In this document: positions 32,561-44,146 of the stretch, in pieces | How the letters are laid out: each line of letters starts with the position of its first letter | How positions within the stretch are numbered: the stretch's first letter is position 1 | Assembly: GCA_037178625.1 (NCBI GenBank) | Contig: CM074141.1 | Span: 1,798,001-1,862,000, forward strand | Source: Skeletonema tropicum | Lineage: Eukaryota; Bacillariophyta; Thalassiosirophyceae; Thalassiosirales; Thalassiosiraceae | DNA length: 64,000 nucleotides | Direction of reading: 5' to 3' | Notes under the pieces: model-generated | The model's input: the letters and a program-made list of their open reading frames with translations, nothing else | Told to the model about the DNA's origin: nothing | Databases searched by the model: none | Position numbers and translations under genes: made by a program

Positions 32561-35294
32561 ATCTGCTGCAACGATAATTTTGACCCCCATTGGACTTGAA
32601 TTCCCTCTTTCAAAGATACTGATTCCAATCTTCATCTAACACTCAACGACACGTTCAATCCTTGAGCACGCGAGTTACACCCAACCAGGCCCCAATGCAC
32701 CCTCGTTTTTATCTGTAACTGTAGCCTATTGGCTGCAAATACACGATCCAGCCCTGATTATACATTCTGCCATCATCATGCCCTTCCTCCTGGTCACTGT
32801 TGCGTAACCAGTGGTACCCTTGAAGGCACATCCAACTCTGACTCAACTCTACCAGGCGTCTCATCAAGTCGTCATCGTTTCACGGCAGAACACAAGATCC
32901 AATCCTGATTTGTTCATGCCTTCATCTTCCTTCCTCCCGAAGTAGCGCTGAACCCCGCCGCCCCGCCCAAGGACGTTCATCTGGGCAGCAATGTTTCTGA
33001 CTGTCACGACACGACGAACCGTGCATCCCCTTCGGTGACCGTGAGGAGGAAAATGTGGGTAGCGTAGACTGGATCATTCCTCATTAAAAACTGGAAGCGA
33101 GGCTTTCTCCCTTCGTAATCATCACATAACCCCCCCGGAAAACCATTGTATCAGAGTGGCTACGTCGTTTGGCAGACGCATGGTGCAAGGTCATGAAAGC
33201 TACATGTGGCGTTCCACTCACTTCCTTGATACTAGCTGTGCCAAGTGGCAACCACGTTTTTATCTGCTTTTGTCTGTTTGGCTCCTCTAGGTAGCGGGTG
33301 AACACTACCGACTGCTGGGGCATGCCTATCTCCTATCTTCCCATCTATGCGGGCTTGGGAAAGACGTGTAATACCCGAAGGCCAAGTTACACACACACCA
33401 TGCCCGCGCAGCAGTCATGACACACAACCCCAAGCTTTGCGTCAGCCTTCGCTTCCTCATCGCGTCGCAGCATGCCCAACATATCGCTATTCCAAGCCGC
33501 ATGGGATCAGTAGAGATGTAGTGGAGTGCTTGACTGAGTACCTGCCCTACACCCCTGACACCAAGAGACCATAGTAGCTTCGGCATTCGATCGGTCGTCC
33601 ACAGCTTCTCCATTGTGCAAGCGCTTCCGTCCAGGTCTGACGTCTCCATAAGAGTAATCGTCAGCCTCCATTGTTGCCTACGATGGCAACTCAAACCAGC
33701 TCTGGTGTTCATATCTTCCGAATGACAGTAGCTTATGAACATCCCAGAATAAAATGTTTATTCAAATACTACTGAAGAGGATCTTATTGCGTCACCCAAA
33801 CACCGCAGGTGACTCCCCCCCGGTATCCCAACTAACACCTAACCTCGACTATCATACCCTCACACATTACTCCTGTTGATCTAGAGTGCTATCTCCGTGC
33901 TAGATAAACCATGCAGTTCCAAACCGCATGATGTCATCTGAGATTCATCGCAATAATCAGATCCATACACAAGAAGAAGACCCGCTACTAGCTGTAGGGG
34001 GCAGAGGGACCCCGGAGAAAATGGGCCTCTCATCATCTTGTATACGGAAGCACATGGTAGACTTGTATACGGAAGCAGCAAGTAACTGGGAGTAAGCATA
34101 TGGTCGTCGGCAGCATCTTCCCCCGAAGATAGGTAAGCAGGCGTAGGCAACCCTCTCACTATGTGACCGGGTTGTTGCTTCCGTGGAGGAGAGATTGGTA
34201 GGGCAACTGCTGAAGAACTCGTTGACATATGCATAAGACGTGTTGGAAGGGTGGCATGCGTAGCAACACATGTGGCACCGATGGTCCCAGTAGGAAGGAC
34301 AGGGCCTCGGTTTCCCATCGATACACAAAATCCATCAACCGTCCCCCAATCAGCGAAAAATATGTCAGCATATCTTCCACAAAGGATAGACCGTGGCCAG
34401 CCGCTACTAATATACAGATTGGCTTGAGGACTATCCGACAATGACTAACACTCCAGCTCGATGGGGAACTTCCACAGACGATGCCCCCTAGCGGCATCTG
34501 GTCTCCCCAAAAATTATGAAATATGTATTTGACTGATTGATGAACACGTCCGTCTTCTACCACACATCGATCGATAAACATCCATCATCCGTCCCCCATC
34601 AGCAAAAGTTGATGGTGGTACACCCCCAGCATAGCAAATTGCTAGAAGGCGTTCACGTCCTTCACCAACCTACCCCCCCGGAAAATAATAATATCCGTAG
34701 AGTAGACGTTCCCTGCCCATGCCGATCGAAATTGAGCAGAGAAGAGCTGCTGGAGGGGTCCTACGCGTCAGGAACCCCCCCGGACCAACACGCACCTTGT
34801 GCGACAACCTAATATACACTCCAACCCACCATCCGCATCATCGTAGAGAGTTGTGAGGGTGGGAAGGGGAAAAAGACATACAAAACCCGTGAACGTTGAC
34901 TCTAAAATAAGTTCACCAAACTTTAAAATTTAATAAGCTGCTTGGAAAATGCGTTGTGGAGTCTTGATCGGGTCCTCCTTACTAACCAAATTCCAAGCGT
35001 CTCTCTCCCATTCAAATGTTCATTGTTGTCATCGCACCTGCGTGTTGATAAAGCAAAGAGTGACCTCGCAACCAGCTTCCTTTCACTTTGGTTTGGTACG
35101 CCTTTCTCACTCCGTCATTATTTGAATACAAATCTTTCTGCATCTGACGTCGTTCTTCTTTGAAAGCCGCTCGCTTCTCAGATGTTGTCTGCTCGTCCGT
35201 TCAATCCTTACTACTGGCGGACCCTCTTTACTGATGTGACGATCGCGTGGGAAAGTGGGAATTTGGCGTGGGAAAGTGGATCTGGGACACGCTA

Positions 35295-36171
35295 ATAGAG
35301 CGGAAGTCAGTTTTTCGATGTGTGTGTTAAGCCTGGGTAATGTAAGGAAGTGAGAGGAAAAAATGGACGACTTCCTTGCTTTGAGAATAGAAAAAATATT
35401 TATGATGAAGAAAAAGAGCGAGCGGTATCCAAGACACATATGAGGTCATCTTTATTTCTAGATGTGACGCTTATCTAGCAATGAAGCTGGAATGTGTAAG
35501 TACTTACGTACCAAAGGTATTAGTACTTATGCTTATGGGAGTAGGTACTCATTTAAACAATACGGTGCTAAAACTGTCTGTATATATGCAAGTCGCGGGC
35601 GGTACCCCCTTCTCATGACCAGTAGAGAAAGTATAATAGTACTTATGGAATGTCTAAATTTCGTTGCTTCGCACTTCGCAAGCACGATCGAGTTATATAA
35701 CCTTACCATAACCCTAATAACATGGAAAGAATTGAAATTGAGAAAGTAGGCCCACGCACAAGCCCACAAGATATTCTCATCACTTCTGAGAATTTTGCAC
35801 ACAACTTCAAAATCCTTTTCGACGAATAAACAAGCTGCGGATCTCATCGACCGAACCCGGAAAATACATATCGTCGGCGGCATACCATTAGAAATATATC
35901 TAGTAACACCAATAATTGGAGAGACGCTGTGGTGTATAAAGAATCATACTTTTGATAGATAGATCAGTTATTCTTTCTACTACTGTGGTGGTACGTGATT
36001 GCAAACAATCTGTTGCTACACATTTGATGACAAAGATTCCCGAATCCCATCTCAGTATCTTACCAATCATCCATCATCTCTCTCTCTCTCTGTTTGTGCA
36101 GACCAACCAATATAAAGATCGAGTCACTTCAAAGGCATATTAACCAACCAACTAACTATAAATAATTCTAA
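35295..36171. other. Spacer and presumed promoter of the GSK3 gene
   Basis: No gene seen. The last 100 bp before 36172 contain a (CT)n tract near 36078-36092 and A/T-rich sequence, consistent with a 5' UTR. Confidence 0.4.
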
Positions 36172-37974
36172 ATGGCCACCATGGCCACTACTTCATCAAC
36201 CGGCGGTGCACCCCTCGGCCAAAACAGCAGTAATACACCCCCCACCACCGCAAATCCATCGAGACAACCATCTGTCAACAAGGTAGTACAGCCACTGGGC
36301 GGTGGTGGTGCCATCAATACTACTACGAACGACATGACGGTACCTCAGCAGACAACCACAACCACAACTGTTGTACGAGATGTACGAGCAAATTCACTTG
36401 CCGATCCACCCCCCACAACCACAACTACTCGAGGCGGCATGTCGTCACATCATCATCCACCACCACCATCCACAACATCCTCCACCACCCCCACCACCAA
36501 CGAAACCATCTCCTACTCCGCCGAACGAATCATAGGCAACGGATCCTTCGGTGTAGTCTTCCAAGCCTCCGTAGTCGAAAGTGGGGAAATTGTCGCCATT
36601 AAAAAAGTATTGCAAGATAAACGATTTAAGAATAGAGAGTTGCAAATTATGAGACAGTTGGTGAAGGATGGACATTCGAATATTGTTGCGTTGAAACATT
36701 GTTTTTATAGTCAGGTGAGTTCTTCAATCATTTGGGGGGAGGGAGGGGGGGAAGTTGTTACCATTCGGATGATGGAACGAATCATGGGCTCGTATGGATT
36801 GATTTTTTGCAATTTACCAAATTATTATTCACTCAATTGATCATGATACTCATATGTTTTAACTCTCTCCACCACTCCTTCTCCCTCTCATTCATCCCAA
36901 CAACAACAACAACCACCATCATCCAACCAAAACAAAAACACCAGGGTGAAAAACAAGACGAACTCTACCTAAACCTAGTCCTCGAATACGTCCCCGAAAC
37001 AGTCTACTCCATCTCCCGTCATCATCAAAAATCCAAACTCCCCCTCCCACTCCTCTACGTCAAACTCTACCTCTACCAACTTTCCCGTGCACTCTCCCAC
37101 ATTCATTCACTGGGGATTTGTCATCGGGATATCAAACCACAGAATTTATTAGTCAATCCGGAAAATCAACAATTGAAATTGTGTGATTTTGGGAGTGCCA
37201 AGGCGTTGGTGAGGGGGGAACCCAATGTGAGTTATATTTGTAGTAGGTATTATAGGGCGCCGGAGTTGATTTTTGGGAGTACGGATTATTCGACTGCGAT
37301 TGATATTTGGTCAGAGGGTGAGTTTTGTATGTTTGTGTGTGTGTATTGATTTGTGTATTGATTGTTGTTGAGAGAGAGAGCGGCACGGGAGGGAGCAGGA
37401 ATGAATGTAAATGGAATCTAATACTGTTGCTCACCAATTCTCCCTTCCCCACAACAAACACATTACTCTCTCGTCACACACACACACACACATAGGATGC
37501 GTCGGTGCCGAACTCCTCCTAGGCCAACCCCTCTTCCCCGGCGACTCGGGAGTAGATCAACTAGTAGAAATCATCAAGGTACTCGGAACACCCACCCGGG
37601 AAGAAATCTCCGCCATGAATTCCAATTATACCGAATTCAAATTCCCCCAAATCAAGGCATGTCAATGGCGGAAGGTATTCCGATCGAAAACACCCGAGGA
37701 TGCCATGGATTTTATTGGGGGGACGTTGGCGTATGCTCCGGAGAGGAGGATAAAGCCTTTGGAGGGGTGTGGGCATGCGTTTTTTGATGAGTTGAGGGAT
37801 GAGGGGACTAGATTGCCGAATGGGAATGGTCTGCCACCGTTGTTTGACTTTACGAGTCATGAGTTGGCATCACCGCCGGAGTTGTTGGCGAAGCTTATTC
37901 CGAAGAATATGAGTTTGGATGGGTTTGGTGGTAGTGGAAATAATCAGGGCGATTTAAAGCCTGCAGCGAGATAA
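36172..37974 (+). CDS. GSK3/shaggy-type Ser/Thr protein kinase
   Basis: Three exons: 36172-36714, 36945-37317 and 37496-37974 (introns 230 bp phase 0 and 178 bp phase 1), 464 residues. A Thr/Pro-rich N-terminal extension of about 115 residues precedes the kinase domain: IGNGSFGVV glycine loop (from about residue 121), VAIKK with Lys144, CHRDIKPQN with Asp243, DFG at 262-264, and the GSK3 activation loop [17 protein letters not shown] with Tyr278, the usual autophosphorylation site. The C-lobe has [25 protein letters not shown] and [12 protein letters not shown], all diagnostic of GSK3. The kinase acts in growth, differentiation and stress signalling on primed substrates. One oddity: the 'WSAGC' motif reads WSEGC across the second splice junction. 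Confidence 0.93.
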
Positions 37975-38860
37975 TGTGTTGAATATTAGTTTGGGGGCGT
38001 TGTTGTTGACGGTTGTTTTTCGGGATGATGATGCTCTGAACAAAATGTTTGTGAGAGAGTTGTCATGTAAGAGGCTACTCCCGAGAATAAGATCCGCTGC
38101 GGGAGTGGATGCCTATGCCTTGTGTTGGACTATTGGGCAAGGAGAGAAAGAGGTAGAGAAATGACCTAGCAACAACGTCCTCGTTGGAAAGGAAATAGAC
38201 AATTTTCACAAATAATTAGATGCGAGGCAGGGTCAGAATGCCACTGTCCAACACAACAACGCACAGAATAGCGCATCGCCTTTCTAACCAGGAGTACCAA
38301 TTTAGAGAGGAGCAGAGTAATGAAACATCCCCACAACCTAAATCTTTGGGCAACAAAACCTGTGATATGAATTTCAACTCTGACATCATTTATAATTCTT
38401 AGAGTATATGTTACCACGATGTGTGAAAGTATGAACTGTACTATCTCTGTCAGCATTGGTGATGGTAGGCAGGTGCGGAATCTTTTTTGGTCTTGCTTCG
38501 CACATGAACATAGAGCTAGCTAGCAGTCAACAGTCAAGGCAGGGTTGAGACGAAAGAACTCCACCAACCCCCGGATACCCTCTCCTCTGTAGAGAGCAGC
38601 TCGATGCTGCGCAGTGAGTAGGCCAATACATAGTACTTGAACGAGCTTCAGCCAGCGCCATGAAGAATTACTTATTGAGGTGAATCACTGGTCCTTTCTC
38701 TTTTCCTTGCATCTGCCCATTTCCATTTCCTTCTTCCACAAAAAATTCAAAATTCACCAACTCAAATGCTGCATAAGAATAAAAGAAGTAGCTCTGCTGC
38801 TGCTCGCTTTTGTGGTCCAACTATCTGCATCATCAATCACTCTATCATCTTACTCCTCAA
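37975..38860. other. Intergenic region between kinase and adenylyltransferase genes
   Basis: No supported gene. The final 200 bp should contain the promoter and 5' UTR of the adenylyltransferase-like gene. A TAGCTAGCTAG-like stretch near 38516 is the only notable local feature. Confidence 0.4.
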
Positions 38861-39830
38861 ATGACTGACGACAGCAACACACGGCGGAAGCGAAGAGTTT
38901 GTCTCTTCGGTCTCTCCGCCGACCCTCCAACTGGCAGCGGTGGTCATTTGGGGATAGTCGAACACCTTGCCTCCATGGAGATGTTCGATCAAGTTCGTAT
39001 TCTACCGGTTTATTCACACATGTTTGCTGTAAGTCGAATTTATGATATATCATTTTATGTTTGAAGTTATTGTGTCTGCGTCTCTCATTCATCGTCATGT
39101 CTCAAACCATATTATTATTGCAATACAGAGCAAACGGGGGAAGCAGGCGCCGTTTCAATCCAGAATAGAAATGTGCCAACTGTTATTCAAAGATATTCCC
39201 AATGTAATTGTCTCGGAAGCGGAACGTATTTGTTTTGAAAGGGCGTCAGATGGATTGTAAGTGGAACATGGGGGGGCTCATTTTGATTGTTCGATTATTG
39301 ATACACAATATCACGCTCACGTAATTCTAAATTCATTCATTCCTTTCAGAAACGACGAACAAAAGCAAACGGTACGAGTGGGGACTGCAGATCTACTTAC
39401 CATGTTAATAAACGAAGAACCAAATATCGAATTCACACTTGCATTGGGTGCAGATACATTCATAGATTTAGTAAATGGGAAATGGAGACGATCAGAGGAA
39501 GTGTTGAAGCTAGTGGAATATAGGATAGTGGTATTTCGTAGATTGACAGAGGAAGACAACGCATCATCATCTTCTGAGGAGATTCAACAACATGATGAGG
39601 TGAAGAAATGCATTTCAAAATTACAGCAGAGGGTGGATTCGACAACAACACCTGCTGCTATAACAGTTACTCAAATACCCTCTGCTACAAAATCAGAGAT
39701 GGGAGTGAGCGTGTCTTCATCGGCTGCTCGCAACACAACCGATGAAGCTTTACTGCGAGAAATCTTATCAGCAGATGTGTTGGGTTATATTAGGGAGAGA
39801 AAGATGTATGCGTTTTCAGACTTGAGATAG
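38861..39830 (+). CDS. Nicotinate/nicotinamide-nucleotide adenylyltransferase-like protein
   Basis: Three exons: 38861-39028, 39129-39256 and 39350-39830 (introns 100 and 93 bp, phases 0 and 2), 258 residues. Motifs follow the NadD/NMNAT order: an N-terminal strand and nucleotide loop FGLSADPPTGSGGHLGI (the final His equals the second His of the HxGH motif), QVRILPVYSHMFA, then LALGADTFIDLVNGKW with the conserved G-A-D and a Trp, and near the end SVSSSAARN resembling the ISSTxxR nucleotide-binding motif, then VLGYIRERKMY. The reaction would be ATP plus nicotinate (or nicotinamide) mononucleotide to the dinucleotide, a step in NAD synthesis. The first His of HxGH is replaced by Thr, so substrate or activity may differ. 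Confidence 0.8.
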
Positions 39831-40020
39831 CAGTCTCTTTCCAATCATTTAGAATTGATTCGAAGCCTCAAACTTGGGTAACACTCCCTTGTTGAGGGTC
39901 GAAGTCCGCTTATAATGTACAATGTCGATCTCGGCTATGTGAAGCAGAATTCAAATATCATTGCATGAAGTCCTCTTATCTCGGCAAGGTTTGGGTTTGC
40001 ATTTAGTTCTATTTTAACAT

Positions 40021-40080
40021 TAGTTGCTCTCACCTTTACTCCATGCTTCCGACACACTCTTCTCTATTCGCTTTTTCGGG
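40021..40080 (-). pseudogene. Relic Cys/His repeat
   Basis: On the minus strand this reads RRVCRKHGVKVRA, a degraded 25-residue family unit, about 600 bp beyond the stop of the paralog at 40661. The inverted-repeat element at 40259-40574 lies between them and may have separated it from the gene. Confidence 0.55.
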
Positions 40081-40258
40081 TGATGTTCGCTGATACTGTG
40101 GCTCACCAAACGGTGAGTTTTAGTTCTTTCCTTGATTTGATGGCATTGGCTGGCAGCATTGGCTCTGTAGACACTTAATACGTTGGTAATGGCAGGATGA
40201 TCAGGCAGTGTAAGTTATTGCCACATGATGATATTCATCTATTGCATTACCAGTCTAA

Positions 40259-40574
40259 AAAACTAGTCCTAGTCTGTACCTTTAGATACCGTTTTCCACC
40301 TGAACCTGTATTCGATCACTTTTCAGTCTATTTGAGTGGAACCAAGACAGAGGGAGTTAGTTAGAGGTCTGGATACTTGGTTGGGGTCGCCGCATCGTTT
40401 AAGTAGGAGACAGTTGAGGGGAATGTACCTTTGGTGAAAAGAAACCCTGCATAGCTAACTCACTCTGTCTTGGTTCCACTCAAATTGGACAAGAATATGT
40501 CCAGAACGAGCAGATAAAAATTTCAGGGTATCTGTATCTAAAAAGACTCATCTGAAAGGGTACAGACTAGTTTT
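40259..40574. mobile_element. Inverted-repeat element (MITE-like), about 316 bp
   Basis: The outer ends are AAAACTAG...TCTGTACC on the left (40259-40280, with a 6-base insertion) and its inverse on the right (40559-40574). Inside, a perfect 22-bp inverted pair at 40331-40352 and 40463-40484 (TTTGAGTGGAACCAAGACAG core) forms a second arm. There is no coding capacity. The exact boundaries and the target duplication are uncertain. Confidence 0.65.
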
Positions 40575-40660
40575 AAATTGGCACTATTGCTTTTAAACTC
40601 TAACAGAACCAGACCAGAAGCAAAACAGAAATACTTAGAATCAGGCATCATACAACAGCA

Positions 40661-41836
40661 TTAGACCTCTACTACTTCTTGGCAGAGTTTTGTCACTTCT
40701 TCAGGAACACTTCTTCTCCTTTCAGATTCTCTGAGTGAAGATCTAGAAGCACGCTGATTGGGTAGGGTTTGAGTTGCAGTAGTCTTTTCGTATTCAGATC
40801 CAAATGCAGTAGATTCATCTTGTGTATTGCGATATGCCCCATGCCTGATGCATACTCCTCGTCGCTGGGCTTGATTTGTGCATCCTTCACTACTGCATCG
40901 TTTCACCTTTGCTCCATGCTTGATGCATATTCCTCCTTTCAGAGCTTGATTAGTACATCTTTCAACGCTGCATCGTTTGACCTTTGCTCCATGCCTCCTG
41001 CACACTCCTCCTTTCCTAGCATAATTTGTGCATCCTTCACTGCTGCATTGTTTGATCTTTGCTCCATGACTTTTGCACACTCCTCCTTTCACAGCTTGAT
41101 TGGTGCATCCTTCACTGCTGCATCGTTTGACCTGTGCACCGTGCCGTCTGCATACTCCTCCTTTCTTAGCTTGATTAGTACATCCTTCGCTGCTGCATCG
41201 TTTCACAATTGCACCATGCCTAACGCATACTCCTCCGTTGGCAACATGATTTGTACATCCTTCACTGCTGCATCGTTTGACCTTCGCCCCATGCTTAACG
41301 CACACTCCTCCGGTCGCGACTTTATTTGTACATCCATCAGCAGAGCATTCGTATCTGTATCCTTTTCTTGCAACTTTCTTTGGAGCCGGCTCCTCAACTG
41401 AGGATGACTTTCGCTTTCGATCTGATAGTGTTTGGATATTTCTCTCATTTGATTTCGCCGCTGCATCATAGCTGACATTAGAAGTATTAGCAATGGCAAT
41501 CGGTTTAGCCTTTTGTTTTGGTGTTAGTGAATCATTTGATGTGTTATTAGAGGGTGCTTTCGCTTTCGCTCTCGCTCCCACTTTTTCGTTCAACTTGTGA
41601 TCATCAGTGGCAGTATTCGCTGTCTTTTTCAGTTGACTACAATGATGAAAATGATTTGCTGCAATGGCTATGGCTGTATCTATATTCCGGGGAGTTGGTG
41701 CCGTTGCCGCTGTCGTTGTTACAATAATCTTTGTCTTCGAAGACCTGCTACTGCTACGCTGAGTCGGTGGAGCCGGAGCCAGAGCCGGAGGGGCCGACTT
41801 GTTGATTCTCTTGAACGTCCGGATTAGCGTCACCAT
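40661..41836 (-). CDS. Cys/His tandem-repeat protein, seven units
   Basis: The start is set at 41836 (MVTLIRTFKRINKSAPPALA) because the paralog at 30385 shares that start; an in-frame ATG 16 codons upstream (41884) exists. About 391 residues. Order: Pro/Ala/Thr-rich N-terminus, Lys/Arg-rich linker (RKRKSSSVEEPAPKK type, possible nuclear localisation), seven 25-residue units of C-x4-C-x9-C-x2-H-GA-x-VKR, and the tail AYRNTQDESTAFGSEYEKTT shared with the gene at 25702. It is the only full-frame complete member here. The regular ligands suggest zinc-dependent mini-folds that may bind nucleic acid or protein; this is inference from the pattern. Confidence 0.75.
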   Translation of the reverse strand: MVTLIRTFKRINKSAPPALAPAPPTQRSSSRSSKTKIIVTTTAATAPTPRNIDTAIAIAANHFHHCSQLKKTANTATDDHKLNEKVGARAKAKAPSNNTSNDSLTPKQKAKPIAIANTSNVSYDAAAKSNERNIQTLSDRKRKSSSVEEPAPKKVARKGYRYECSADGCTNKVATGGVCVKHGAKVKRCSSEGCTNHVANGGVCVRHGAIVKRCSSEGCTNQAKKGGVCRRHGAQVKRCSSEGCTNQAVKGGVCKSHGAKIKQCSSEGCTNYARKGGVCRRHGAKVKRCSVERCTNQALKGGICIKHGAKVKRCSSEGCTNQAQRRGVCIRHGAYRNTQDESTAFGSEYEKTTATQTLPNQRASRSSLRESERRRSVPEEVTKLCQEVVEV

Positions 41837-41884
41837 TCTTTCTCTCCATCCTACCATAGGAAAATGTAGGGTTTCATCAGGCAA

Positions 41885-42777
41885 TGTTTACTTCTGTTTC
41901 ATTCGGTCGCTCGTACTATTACTAGTGTGTGTGTGTCATAGGCCGAAGGTGGTTTCCAGGTAAAGAAGTAGTAGATAAATAAGTAAAAAAATGACAAGCT
42001 CGTCTCAAGCTGTGAGAAAGGGCGTATTGTCAATGTCCAACGGCATTTCTTAGTGCCGCGGTATACTTTCCACTACCAGAAAGTCGTCTACTGTATGAGA
42101 TCAGACACGTAGCCTCAAGCTACCGCGCAAAAAAATTGCTCCCTGCAAAAATTGTTCCAGCGCGCTCTCACGCACAAAAGTAGCTTACAACCATGTCAGC
42201 ACACCCCCTCCACGATGGCCAATAATACACATTCGACAAAAAAGGCGATTGGGAATGCCAAACTAAACACTATCCGAATATAATTATTCCTTGGATGACC
42301 CATCTATATCTAGTCCTCATTGAGTTATCTTCAATTGTTCCTGGGTGATTTTCAACATTTTTACTAGTTAAAATCACTCTAGGTAAAATCGCCTAAACAA
42401 CCCATCTGACCCATGCTAATTAACCACTTCAGGACAAATACAGCAGTTACAATGTTGACCAGTGGCTCTATCGACAGCCAATAATGTGTGCTATCACATA
42501 AAACCTGGTTATTCTTGTGCACAAGTATACCAAGAAGCTTACCAGGCTACGGAGTGGATATGTCGACATGGTTGCTAGGAATTTTGTTCGAGTTCGAGTT
42601 GGAACTCGTGACTAAAGTGCTTGCTAATCACTGTTTTTACTAGCGAACTCGGGACCTAAATGCTCCTGGAGCAATTTTTTTGCGCGGTAGCAAGTCAATC
42701 ACAACAGATTTGGTACTCCGAAAACCAAAACAGCTTCGCACTAGAAGGTGGTTCTGGAATGACATGTTATTATGCGC
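41885..42777. other. Intergenic DNA
   Basis: No gene supported. A short (GT)n run near 41926-41937 lies in the presumed promoter of the Cys/His repeat gene. Otherwise no structure recognised. Confidence 0.4.
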
Positions 42778-43071
42778 CCCAGATAAATTTAACCAGCAAT
42801 TTCGTTGCTGGTAAGAAAATGGCGGCAACGCGGTCTGTCCCTTACCAGCAATTTCGTGCTGGTAAGGAACATACTGTTCCTCCGTAGATCGTACGGAGGG
42901 GGAAATGGGAAAAAAGAGGATGCGAACCCAAGTGTGTAGAACGTGGGCGAAGGTACATAGGAATTAATATCTCTAACCAGCAATTTCGTTGCTGGTAAGG
43001 GATTTCTACGTAGCCTGGTATGTTTTCTACGGTAACCAGCAACGAAATTGCAGGTAAGAAATTTATCTGGG
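42778..43071. mobile_element. 294-bp MITE with 13-bp TIRs and four internal hairpins
   Basis: CCCAGATAAATTT at 42778-42790 and its exact inverse at 43059-43071 bound the element. Inside are four copies of a near-palindrome, CCAGCAATTTCGTTGCTGG: 42793-42811, 42845-42862 (one base shorter), 42977-42995 and, inverted with one mismatch, 43036-43054. Each is bordered by TAACC or GGTAAG, so the outer pairs also form a longer inverted repeat. No target-site duplication could be fixed and there is no coding capacity. Confidence 0.75.
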
Positions 43072-44146
43072 ATAGTGATTAGCGCCGGTCTTTTGGTCTT
43101 TTCACTCGTGAGTGGTGGATAGTAGAGATAAGTAGCTCTAGAGAAGTACTTAAGTAGGTGAGACCGCAAGTTAAATGTGTGGCGCCAAATTCGCAGAGAT
43201 CATTTTATCGCTTGTTCGGCGGCAGCGCGCTGAAGATCTTTGTCGACGCACAGCACGCTAGAGAGCTGGCGAGAAGATGGAGCTGCTGTTTCATCTACTT
43301 CATAGTGAGTGGTAAGTCGTTTACTGGACGAGCATCAGCAATGTGAGCACTGAAAATTGATGAGTATTGCGAGCAAAATTCGCCACCGCCACCGCTCGCA
43401 ATGACAATGATGAAAGATCTATTCTTGACTTGAGAACCACTCTCAAATCTCAAAGTCACTCAGAAGTCTCAGCTCCTACATACATCAAAGTATTCCCTTG
43501 TTACCATCCCTCCTATCATCCCAAACATACCGTCAACCAACAATCGCTGAGCAGAGATAACGAGACCTGTAGTGTGAGTACAATGTACAAGCAACGACAA
43601 AGATTCTTCTTACCTGGATTTCTGACACATCTTAATCGAGCGATCCCAACCTCCTCCTCTGCCTGACCTCTTCTTTCTATCCTTTTTGCCAGATCTTCTC
43701 TCCTTCCTTCCTTCCTTATATATCTCTCGCAGATCGGTTCCTTTCCCTTTCCACAAGAGGGAGACGATTTCTTCTCAACCTTTGATGACAATGACGACGA
43801 TTCCCCCTCCTCCCAACTCGATGAGCCCCTCTCCTTTTCAACAGATGATGGCAGTTACTTCTTCTCTCTCAGAGAGAGAGCTCTCTTAGTCCATCGACCT
43901 GGCTGCCTCTTCCAGCCACGAATAGGATGGGTTCGTTCAGATAGAAATCTCATTTTTTCTGTCACATCAAGTAGCGGGGACAAAGTAAGTGCGTGCGTCA
44001 GCAGAAATCGAAGGCTACGTCATCTTGACACACTTCTGGGATGGAACTGAGATTCCGGTCAACTTCCTGAACATTCGACATAATTTTTTCCTTCATCACG
44101 TCACTTCTCCACTCTTCACAACCCCGCGCTCACATACACCAACACA
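43072..44146. other. Intergenic region upstream of the SnoaL-like gene
   Basis: No supported gene. C/T-rich tracts around 43640-43730 and 43750-43880 may belong to the 5' UTR or promoter. The last 60 bp lead directly into the ATG at 44147. Confidence 0.35.

Larger units (their letters stand above)
31202..35292. mobile_element. Candidate 4.1-kb non-autonomous element with 13-bp TIRs
   Basis: GCGTGTCCCAGAT at 31202-31214 is repeated inverted at 35280-35292, and each copy is flanked by TA (31200-31201 and 35293-35294), as expected for a TA-targeting element. Both ends carry subterminal GTGGGAAAGTGG-type motifs. The left end also contains a 24-bp inverted repeat (31217-31290, two mismatches). 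The interior has no recognisable transposase; its open frames are short and occur equally on both strands. Base composition is C-rich compared with the flanks. The two ends could instead belong to two separate small elements. Confidence 0.55.

Noticed and set aside
32376..32599. Overlapping open frames on both strands across the 84-bp tandem repeat
   Set aside because: They arise because the repeat length is a multiple of three; the translated products are unlike any known protein.
42793..43054. Short repeats resembling a CRISPR array
   Set aside because: Only four copies, unequal spacing, one inverted, enclosed by TIRs in a eukaryotic genome with no cas genes. They are internal hairpins of a MITE.
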